DNA from: Alphaproteobacteria bacterium
Lineage (GTDB): Bacteria > Pseudomonadota > Alphaproteobacteria > RF32 > CAG-239
DNA: 12,659 bases
Direction of reading: 5' to 3'
Assembly (NCBI GenBank): GCA_003542415.1
Contig: DPKR01000008.1
Span: 1 to 12,659, forward strand
Position numbers and translations under genes: made by a program. Position 1 is the first letter of the stretch; the number at the start of each line of letters is the position of its first letter. Of the stretch, positions 7,418 to 12,659 are shown one piece after another. The notes under the pieces are model-generated. The model searched no databases, was not told the DNA's origin, and saw only the letters and a list, made by a program, of their open reading frames with translations.

Positions 7418-8430
7418 TTATTTTGGGTGTATTGCAAAAGGCGCTTACGAATCAAACCTCTGAGCGACACTTCAGGGCGAGCGCCATAGTGGGTGATGAT
7501 TTCGCCGGCAACAATGCCGCCCATTAAAGCGCAAACACCTAAGGTTTTGCCGTTTACCAAACCATGCATAAAGCCCGCAGCGTATAGGTCGCCGGCACCT
7601 GTTGTGTCGACAACATCTTTGACAACTTCGGCTTCAACAAATGTTTTAAGAGGACCGTTGACAACAACAGAACCTTGCGCGTTTCGCGTAATGGCACCGA
7701 TTTCAACGAGATTTTTGAGTTTATCGAGCGCAGGCATTAAGTCTTTTTCTTTGAAAAAGGCTTTGATTTCATCTTCGTTTGCAAACAAGACATCGACGTG
7801 TTCGTCAACAAATTTTAAGAGTTCTTTACGATGTGCAAGCACGCAACTTGTGTCTGAAAGTGTGAAGGCAACTTTTCTGCCATGTTTATGTGCTAAATCA
7901 GCAGCTTTTAAGAGGGCTTGCTTTGCGCCTTCAGAATCCCACAAATAGCCTTCAAGAAAAGTGTATTTTGCGGCCTTGATGATGTTTTCATCGACATCAT
8001 CAGGGGTGAGGCGTGTGGCCGCACCCAAATAGGTGAACATTGAGCGTTCAGCATCCGGAGTGACCAAAACGATGCTTCTGCCGGTGGACGGCCCTGATTT
8101 TAAGGGAGGTGTGTCAAAATCTATGCCGGCGGCGCCGATGTCGCGACGAAATGTTTGCCCCAATTCATCATCATAAACTTTGCCGATAAAAGCGCAATCA
8201 GAGCCCAAGGAAGCCAAGCCTGCAACAATGTTTGCGGCACTGCCGCCCGAAACCTCACGCTCGGGGTCCATGTCGGCATAAATTTTGCCGGCGGTTTGGG
8301 CGTCTACCAATGTCATACGCCCTTTTTGAAAACCGCGGTCTGATAAAAATTTGTCGCTGACTTTTCCTAAAACGTCGATCATGGCATTGCCAATGCCGAC
8401 AACATCATAAATTGTTTTTTGATCAAACAT
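7414..8430 (-). CDS. PfkB-family carbohydrate/nucleoside kinase, adenosine-kinase-like
   Basis: This is a cytosolic ribokinase-superfamily enzyme that transfers the ATP gamma-phosphate to a sugar or nucleoside hydroxyl. Both PfkB signatures are present: GGSAANIVAGLASLG (62-76) for substrate binding, and DTTGAGDLYAAGF (275-287), with catalytic base D281 and the anion-hole GAG. The opening VVGIGNAMIDVLG and the overall 338-aa length resemble the group annotated as adenosine kinase in alphaproteobacteria. The substrate cannot be settled from sequence alone; ribose, 2-keto-3-deoxygluconate or inosine/guanosine remain possible. Its start is 12 bp after the stop of the second chrA gene, with GGGAG in that gap, so it appears to be the last gene of that operon. 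Its TAA overlaps the stop of the opposing PDT-like gene. Confidence 0.85.
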   Translation of the reverse strand: MFDQKTIYDVVGIGNAMIDVLGKVSDKFLSDRGFQKGRMTLVDAQTAGKIYADMDPEREVSGGSAANIVAGLASLGSDCAFIGKVYDDELGQTFRRDIGAAGIDFDTPPLKSGPSTGRSIVLVTPDAERSMFTYLGAATRLTPDDVDENIIKAAKYTFLEGYLWDSEGAKQALLKAADLAHKHGRKVAFTLSDTSCVLAHRKELLKFVDEHVDVLFANEDEIKAFFKEKDLMPALDKLKNLVEIGAITRNAQGSVVVNGPLKTFVEAEVVKDVVDTTGAGDLYAAGFMHGLVNGKTLGVCALMGGIVAGEIITHYGARPEVSLRGLIRKRLLQYTQNN

Positions 8431-8442
8431 AAATGTTTCTCC

Positions 8443-8961
8443 CTAAAGTTTTAAAGCAAGGCCTAAGACGCCCGCTAAGATGATGTAAAAAACAGAATTT
8501 GCTTTATAGTAATGCATTAAAATTAAAAGAAAAGTAAAAATTAAAACGGGCAACAAGGCGGTTAAACTTACCTCGGCAATTTGCAATGAGGCATTTAAGA
8601 CAAGCGCAACAACAGCAGGTTGCAAAGATTGCAGAATATGCTTAAAAGTTTTATTGCAAGCGTAGCGTTTGAGAGCAACGGAAACAAGCATAATGATGAT
8701 AACAGAAGGGGTAACAAGCCCTAAAGTTGCAATCACACCGCCCAAATAAGAAGCTGTTTTGAAACCGGCATAAGTTGCCATATTGATGCCGATCGGACCG
8801 GGTGTTGATTCGGAAATGGCAACCATGTTGGTCAGCTCTTCAGGAGAAAACCAACCATATTTGGTGCTCAAATCAAACAAAAAGGGAATAGTGGTTGCAC
8901 CGCCGCCGACAGCAAAAAGACCAATTAAAAAAAACTCATAAAAAAGGGTGAAATAAATCAT
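8443..8961 (-). CDS. chrA: Short-chain ChrA chromate transporter, second half-size subunit
   Basis: This is an inner-membrane protein of the CHR (chromate ion transporter) family. At 172 aa it contains one CHR domain with about five or six hydrophobic segments. It shows the family hallmarks near the N terminus, GLFAVGGGATTIPFL (14-28) and SESTPGPIGINMATYAGFK (50-68). Half-size CHR proteins are typically encoded as tandem pairs that work together as a heterodimer, and this gene overlaps the partner gene by 4 bp (8958-8961). Members can export chromate, but many are annotated only by homology, and no chromate-resistance regulator is nearby. The true substrate may be another anion. Confidence 0.88.
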   Translation of the reverse strand: MIYFTLFYEFFLIGLFAVGGGATTIPFLFDLSTKYGWFSPEELTNMVAISESTPGPIGINMATYAGFKTASYLGGVIATLGLVTPSVIIIMLVSVALKRYACNKTFKHILQSLQPAVVALVLNASLQIAEVSLTALLPVLIFTFLLILMHYYKANSVFYIILAGVLGLALKL

Positions 8962-9512
8962 TTGGCTTGCCTTTCAAAAACAAGGGTTGAAAAGCCAATG
9001 AACGCTGCGAGCAAAATAACAAAAACCGATGATATTTTAAGGCCGATGATGGCAAACAGGCTCAAGAAAAAAACGGCAATATCAATTTTTTTAAAAGTGC
9101 TTTGTCGATAAACGCGAATGCCCAAATCAAACACAATTTTTAAAAGCACGGCGGCAACGCCGATGCGGATGCCGCGCATGATATGGAGAACATAAGCGTT
9201 TTCCATAAAATGCGAAAGGACGGAGGCAATCAAGGTGATGATGGTAAGCGAAGGCAGGACAAGTGCAAAAGTTGCCACAACGGCGCCTGTTATCTTTTTG
9301 AGCTTGAAGCCGCAAAAGGTTGCCACATTGACGGCAATGATGCCGGGGGTGCACTGACCGATGGAAAAATAGTTCAAAAGTTCGTCTTCGGTTGCCCATT
9401 TGTGTTTTGTGACAACCTCGTCTTTTAAAATCGGCAACATGGCATAGCCGCCACCGAATGTAAATAAACCGGTTTTGAAAAAAGTGAGGAATAAATCAAG
9501 TAAAATTTTCAT
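8958..9512 (-). CDS. chrA: Short-chain ChrA chromate transporter, first half-size subunit
   Basis: This is the first gene of the leftward three-gene cluster and the partner of the CHR protein that follows. In 184 aa it carries the same domain: GLFTFGGGYAMLPIL (15-29) and GQCTPGIIAVNVATFCGFK (52-70), followed by several hydrophobic spans. It ends in a short FERQAK tail. The two halves are clearly homologous but not near-identical, which fits an old duplication with each half specialised in topology. The best ribosome site (AAGGA) is about 11 nt from the ATG, which is rather far. Its -10-like TATAAT (9548-9553) lies in the spacer shared with pntAA. Confidence 0.88.
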   Translation of the reverse strand: MKILLDLFLTFFKTGLFTFGGGYAMLPILKDEVVTKHKWATEDELLNYFSIGQCTPGIIAVNVATFCGFKLKKITGAVVATFALVLPSLTIITLIASVLSHFMENAYVLHIMRGIRIGVAAVLLKIVFDLGIRVYRQSTFKKIDIAVFFLSLFAIIGLKISSVFVILLAAFIGFSTLVFERQAK

Positions 9513-9526
9513 GTTATTTAAAATCC

Positions 9527-9555
9527 TTGTTATGATATGTATCAGTGATTATATT
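9527..9555 (+). promoter_or_regulatory. Candidate promoter of the pnt operon
   Basis: TTGTTA (9527-9532), a 17-bp spacer and TATATT (9550-9555) form the best sigma-70-type promoter on the plus strand of this spacer. The predicted start near 9562 gives a leader of about 32 nt before pntAA, with TAGG (9582-9585) as a modest ribosome site. Confidence 0.45.
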
Positions 9556-9557
9556 AA
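9547..9557. promoter_or_regulatory. Candidate bidirectional -10 element, copy 3
   Basis: The exact GATTATATTAA recurs between divergent chrA and pntAA. The plus-strand TATATT is 39 nt before pntAA; the minus-strand TATAAT (9548-9553) is 36 nt before chrA. This is the only copy with a plausible plus-strand -35. Confidence 0.45.
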
Positions 9558-9593
9558 AATATCATTTAAAATAAGGAATTTTAGGCAATAAAA

Positions 9594-10592
9594 ATGAAAA
9601 TAGGGGTAGTTAATAATTGTTTGAAAGGCGAAACGAGAGTTGCGATGACGCCTCAAACGGCTCAAAAATATGCGAATGAAGGCTTGGAAGTTTTGGTAGA
9701 AAAAGAGGCGGGCAGACAATCAGGCTTTGATGATGAAGCATATGTTGCAAGCCATGCAAAATTAAAAGACAGGGAAGGCGTTTTAGAAGCTGATATTATT
9801 CTATCTGTTTTGCCGCCTAAAAAGGAAGATTTGAGTTTGTTTAAGGCCGGACAATGGCTTGTTTGCGATATGAGCTCGTTTGAGGACAAAGCTCAGATGC
9901 AAGATTTGGTCAAAACAGATATCGGGGTGATTGATTTGAGCAAAATGCCGCGTATTTCAAGAGCGCAGGTGATGGATGTGCTCTCATCTCAAGCGCTTGT
10001 GAGCGGGTATAGGGCGGCAACATATGCTTTATGCAGACTAAAAAAAATAGCGCCCCTTTTGATGACGTCGGCCGGAACAATCACGCCGGCTAAGGCTGTT
10101 GTTATTGGTGCCGGAGTTGCCGGATTGCAGGCAATTTCTGTTTTAAAAAGGATGGGAGCCAATGTGGTGGCGACGGATATCAGAGATGAGAGCAAGGCGG
10201 AAATCGAATCAGTTGGCGGAAAGTTTGCCCAAGATATATCAGGCGAAATCGGAGGTGCTGATATTTTGCTCACGGCGGCCTTTTCGGCAAACAAAAAACC
10301 GCCGCTTTTAATCAAAAGTGAAGACTTGAAAAAATTGCCTAAAAATGCCGTTGTGATAGATATGGCAGACGGAAATGTTGAAAAAGAGAAAATGCGCTTA
10401 GATATTGAATTTGTTGTAAACAGGCATTTTGAACGCGAGTTGGCTTATTCCGCAAGCACGCTTTTTTCAAACAATGTTTATGCTTTTTTGAAGAGTTTTG
10501 ATTATCTTTCAAGCAATGCTGATTTTGAAGATGAAATTTTGCGTGCTGTTTTGATTTGTTCAGATGGGTTTTTGAGGGGGAAAATAAAATGA
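9594..10592 (+). CDS. pntAA: NAD(P) transhydrogenase subunit alpha part 1 (domain I, NAD(H)-binding)
   Basis: This is the soluble NAD(H)-binding subunit of proton-translocating transhydrogenase, which drives hydride transfer from NADH to NADP+ using the proton gradient. The N-terminal GETRVAMTP is typical. The NAD loop aligns with R. rubrum residues R127, Q132, D135, S138 and Y146 as R120, Q125, D128, S131 and Y139 (PRISRAQ, MDVLSSQ, SGYR). The Rossmann glycine motif GAGVAGLQA is at 172-180, with D195 at the second strand end. At 332 aa it is about 40-50 residues shorter than usual. The stretch after GGKF (208-211) that normally contains GGYAKEMS is missing, and the mobile loop and LAAE-GGNC region are replaced by AFSANKKPP and MADGNVEK. 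Its stop overlaps pntAB by 4 bp. Confidence 0.92.
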   Translation: MKIGVVNNCLKGETRVAMTPQTAQKYANEGLEVLVEKEAGRQSGFDDEAYVASHAKLKDREGVLEADIILSVLPPKKEDLSLFKAGQWLVCDMSSFEDKAQMQDLVKTDIGVIDLSKMPRISRAQVMDVLSSQALVSGYRAATYALCRLKKIAPLLMTSAGTITPAKAVVIGAGVAGLQAISVLKRMGANVVATDIRDESKAEIESVGGKFAQDISGEIGGADILLTAAFSANKKPPLLIKSEDLKKLPKNAVVIDMADGNVEKEKMRLDIEFVVNRHFERELAYSASTLFSNNVYAFLKSFDYLSSNADFEDEILRAVLICSDGFLRGKIK

Positions 10593-10876
10593 GTTTCTTG
10601 TTTTTATTGACTGTTTTTGTGCTTTCCTGCTTTGTCGGGTATTTTGTCGTGCAAGGGGTGACGCCGGCATTGCATGCGCCTTTGATGAGTGTTTCAAACG
10701 CAATTTCCGGAATAGTGATTGTTGCGGCGCTCACAACGGCGGCGATGGCTGAAATGCTCAGTTTGGAGGAAATTTTGAGTTTGTTTGCCGTATTTTTTGC
10801 AAGTTTGAATATTTTCGGCGGATTTGTTGTTTCTAACCGAATGCTCAAATTGTTTAAGAAGAGGGATGAAAAATGA
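10589..10876 (+). CDS. pntAB: NAD(P) transhydrogenase subunit alpha part 2 (membrane)
   Basis: This small inner-membrane subunit carries the alpha part of the proton-conducting domain II. The 95-aa product has about three hydrophobic helices and the family core VTPALHAPLMSVSNAISG (24-41), then NIFGGFVVSNRML near the end and a basic KKRDEK tail facing the cytoplasm. The start at 10589 is chosen over the in-frame ATG at 10556 because it gives the normal family N terminus and a 4-bp ATGA overlap with pntAA, with GAGGGGG shortly upstream. It overlaps pntB by 4 bp as well, so synthesis of the three subunits is probably translationally coupled. Confidence 0.95.
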   Translation: MSFLFLLTVFVLSCFVGYFVVQGVTPALHAPLMSVSNAISGIVIVAALTTAAMAEMLSLEEILSLFAVFFASLNIFGGFVVSNRMLKLFKKRDEK

Positions 10877-12213
10877 TCAATTTTGAAGGACTATATGTGA
10901 TTTATTTGATTGCTTCGATTTGTTTTATCATGGCAATCAGGGGACTTTCAACACCTCAAACAGCGCGGATGGGAAACAATTTAGGAATGTTTGGAATGGG
11001 GCTTGCTATTTTGGCAACGCTCCTTGTTTTGCCGACAAAAAATGACTTCGGGATATTGAGTTCTTGCTTTTTGGCGGCGGTGGCCGGCGCTTTTATGGGA
11101 AATAAGGTTAAAATGACAGCGCTGCCTCAGATGATTGCCCTTTTAAATGGGGTTGGCGGATTATCGTCCGTGTTGGTTGGGATTGCACAGATTTTACATG
11201 AAAATATGTATTCGTTTGATGCAACGCTTGGTATGGTTATCGGCAGTGTTGCTTTTTCGGGCTCCATGATTGCGTTTTTTAAACTGCAAGGCAGGCTGAA
11301 AAAAGGGCGATTTATTTTTTCTAATGTTTTCAATTTTGCATTGTGCGGTGCGGCAATTTTTGCATGGGCTGAATTTGCACTCTATGGGCATATTTCAGGC
11401 ATGTGTTTTCTTCTTTTATTGACATTTGTGTTGGGGGTTGGACTCACCTTGCCTGTCGGTGGGGCGGATATGCCTGTTGTTATTTCTGTTTTGAACGCGT
11501 TTTCGGGTTTTGCGGCATCTGCCATCGGCTTTTGTTTGTCAAATGTGGCGCTCATTATCACGGGGGCAATTGTCGGGGCAAGCGGAACAATTTTGGCTGT
11601 TGTGATGACAAAGGCGATGAACAGAAGCTTGATTGAAGTGTTTTTCAAAACACTTAAAGAATCTGAAGGAAAGGGTTTAGAAGACAAAACGGCGCATGTG
11701 GGCAGCCCGCGAGATGCAGCGTTTTTGATGGAAAATGCAAGCAAGGTAATTATTGTGCCGGGCTATGGAATGGCGGCGGCCGGTGCTCAACACGCTTTGA
11801 AAAATATGGCCTCGATTTTAGAGAATAAATATCATGTTGAGGTCAAGTTTGCAATCCACCCCGTGGCAGGCAGAATGCCCGGGCATATGAATGTTTTGCT
11901 CGCCGAAGCAAAGGTCGATTATGACAAAGTTTTTGGTTTGGAAGAAATCAATCCGGATTTTGAAACGGCAGATGTGGCTTATGTGATCGGGGCAAATGAC
12001 ATTACTAATCCATTGGCAAAAACAGATGCCTCATCACCGCTTTTCGGGATGCCGATTTTGGAGGTTTCTAAAGCCAAAACGGTGTTTTTCGTAAAGCGCT
12101 CATTGGGGGCAGGATATTCGGGTGCGCAAAATCCGCTGTTTTTTGCGGATAATACTTTGATGCTTTACGGAGATGCCAAAAAAGTGACCGAAGAAGTGGT
12201 TGCTGATTTGTAA
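10873..12213 (+). CDS. pntB: NAD(P) transhydrogenase subunit beta (membrane domain II plus NADP-binding domain III)
   Basis: PntB combines the rest of the membrane proton channel with the NADP(H)-binding domain and completes the transhydrogenase that supplies NADPH. Residues 1 to about 250 hold a series of hydrophobic helices, with IRGLSTPQTARMGN (22-35) and KVKMTALPQMIALLNGVGG in the family pattern. Domain III begins at about 271 and is strongly conserved: PGYGMAAAGAQHA (296-308), the HPVAGRMPGHMN motif (329-340), VIGANDITNP (371-380), KRSLGAGYSGAQNPLF (408-423) and GDAKK (433-437). At 446 aa it is close to the E. coli length (462). Unlike the shortened PntAA, nothing here looks degraded. 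It ends the operon; the next gene faces it. Confidence 0.97.
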   Translation: MINFEGLYVIYLIASICFIMAIRGLSTPQTARMGNNLGMFGMGLAILATLLVLPTKNDFGILSSCFLAAVAGAFMGNKVKMTALPQMIALLNGVGGLSSVLVGIAQILHENMYSFDATLGMVIGSVAFSGSMIAFFKLQGRLKKGRFIFSNVFNFALCGAAIFAWAEFALYGHISGMCFLLLLTFVLGVGLTLPVGGADMPVVISVLNAFSGFAASAIGFCLSNVALIITGAIVGASGTILAVVMTKAMNRSLIEVFFKTLKESEGKGLEDKTAHVGSPRDAAFLMENASKVIIVPGYGMAAAGAQHALKNMASILENKYHVEVKFAIHPVAGRMPGHMNVLLAEAKVDYDKVFGLEEINPDFETADVAYVIGANDITNPLAKTDASSPLFGMPILEVSKAKTVFFVKRSLGAGYSGAQNPLFFADNTLMLYGDAKKVTEEVVADL

Positions 12214-12387
12214 AAAAAAAACGCGCTTTTTGGACGCCTAAATACAAAAATTTTCCGGTCAGCTTAGTCGTGTACCAATGTGTACACTCGTCTCGCAGAT
12301 AAGAAAATTTTTTATTATCCGTCTCAAATATCACGTTTTTTTATGGAAATTTTTCTTGTTTCAAATCCAATCTTTTAAGTAGCTATT
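12214..12387. other. 174-bp convergent spacer with several inverted repeats
   Basis: This is the longest stretch without a convincing gene. It contains an A-run then CGCGC and a T-run right after the pntB stop (12212-12231), a 67-bp segment bounded by 10-bp inverted repeats (12246-12312), an overlapping 22-bp imperfect palindrome (12298-12319), and a CGTCTC direct repeat (12289 and 12320). It separates two convergent genes, so transcription termination is the expected role. The T-run after GCGCG is oriented to stop leftward transcription. There is no strong GC-rich terminator for pntB. Confidence 0.5.
12246..12312. repeat. Inverted-repeat-bounded 67-bp element, possible palindromic or miniature repeat
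   Basis: AAAAATTTTC (12246-12255) and GAAAATTTTT (12303-12312) are perfect 10-bp inverted ends. Between them lies GTGTAC-CAAT-GTGTACAC (12270-12287), which contains a second small dyad. The interior is more GC-rich than the ends. On the minus strand it stays open and reads a peptide that includes RDECTHWYTTKLTG. Whether this sequence recurs elsewhere in the genome cannot be seen from one window. Confidence 0.35.
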
Positions 12388-12642
12388 TTATTGCAAAATC
12401 GGTTGATCTTTGTTTTCGGCTTTGGTTGAGAGATAGATTTGGTCCGTTTCTTCTTTGGCGCGGGCAAATACCTCTTCGGCAAAAGCTTGTTTGGCAATAT
12501 AGGTTAGAAAAAGCGGTTTTTCGAGCTTTAGTTTGCCTAAGGTTTCTTCCAAAGCTTCAAAAGTGTCATAAATTGTGCCGACGAAAATCATGTTTTTTTC
12601 AAGTTCTGATTCTTGGGTTTTGTTTTGATTGATGTTTAACAT
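12388..12642 (-). CDS. Small hypothetical protein (84 aa)
   Basis: I recognise no family. The start is supported by GAGG (12648-12651) 5 nt upstream of the ATG. The product is 84 aa, hydrophilic and rich in Glu and Lys, with no signal peptide or membrane segment. After a variable charged N terminus it has a short hydrophobic stretch, MIFVGTIYDTFEALEE (18-33), then PLFLTYIAKQAFAEEVFARA (43-62), which looks amphipathic and helical, consistent with a small alpha/beta cytosolic protein. An upstream frame reading FYEA and a stop immediately before the ATG hints at a preceding leftward gene beyond the window edge. It is convergent with pntB. Confidence 0.6.
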   Translation of the reverse strand: MLNINQNKTQESELEKNMIFVGTIYDTFEALEETLGKLKLEKPLFLTYIAKQAFAEEVFARAKEETDQIYLSTKAENKDQPILQ

Positions 12643-12659
12643 TTATGCCTCGTAAAAAA

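Noticed and set aside
7493..7948. 151-codon plus-strand open frame antisense to the PfkB gene
   Set aside because: It has Ser/Thr/Ala-rich composition, no family motifs, and lies fully inside a well-supported gene.
10339..10848. 169-codon minus-strand open frame across pntAA/pntAB
   Set aside because: It is antisense to two clearly recognised subunits, with Lys/Asn/Thr-rich composition typical of shadow frames in AT-rich DNA.
12068..12334. 88-codon minus-strand open frame spanning the pntB end and the spacer
   Set aside because: It starts with GTG and no ribosome site, and more than half lies antisense to the highly conserved end of pntB. I treat its spacer portion only as a possible repeat-derived sequence.
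1..12659. CRISPR array, phage, insertion sequence, tRNA or rRNA
   Set aside because: I saw no regularly spaced repeats, transposase or integrase motifs, cloverleaf or rRNA-like segments.

Overview
The window looks like a compact, fairly AT-rich chromosomal segment of a Gram-negative bacterium, most likely an alphaproteobacterium. The main evidence is the transhydrogenase split into three genes (pntAA-pntAB-pntB), whose NAD-loop residues match the Rhodospirillum rubrum pattern, together with an alphaproteobacterial-style adenosine-kinase-like PfkB protein. A host- or gut-associated low-GC lineage is my inference, not something the sequence proves. Spacers are tiny, stop and start codons often overlap by 4 bp, and the two complete convergent pairs have no gap or overlap.

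Layout: (1) A leftward gene enters from the left edge; only its start and signal peptide are visible (1-61). (2) An M20 metallopeptidase/deacylase (argE/dapE-like) and rlmH run rightward and overlap by 4 bp (128-1674). (3) Leftward lie a cysteine-rich secreted protein with a three-fold four-Cys repeat (1675-2127) and a short class A penicillin-binding protein (2209-4020). (4) Rightward, DNA polymerase I (4139-6880) is followed with no gap by a divergent, ACT-less prephenate-dehydratase-like protein (6881-7417). (5) Leftward is an apparent operon of two half-size ChrA transporters and a PfkB kinase (9512 down to 7414). (6) Rightward is the pntAA-pntAB-pntB operon (9594-12213), with 4-bp overlaps at both junctions. 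(7) A 174-bp spacer holds inverted repeats (12214-12387). (8) A leftward 84-codon orphan closes the window (12388-12642).

Most genes are core functions: rRNA modification, cell-wall synthesis, DNA replication and repair, NADPH supply. No phage, insertion sequence, CRISPR, tRNA or rRNA is visible. The least expected points are the same exact 11-bp sequence GATTATATTAA in all three divergent spacers, where it reads as a -10-like box on both strands; the repeat-built cysteine-rich exported protein; the prephenate-dehydratase homologue with two altered signature residues; the shortened PntAA; and the inverted-repeat spacer after pntB. I see no strong case for an entirely new multi-gene system.
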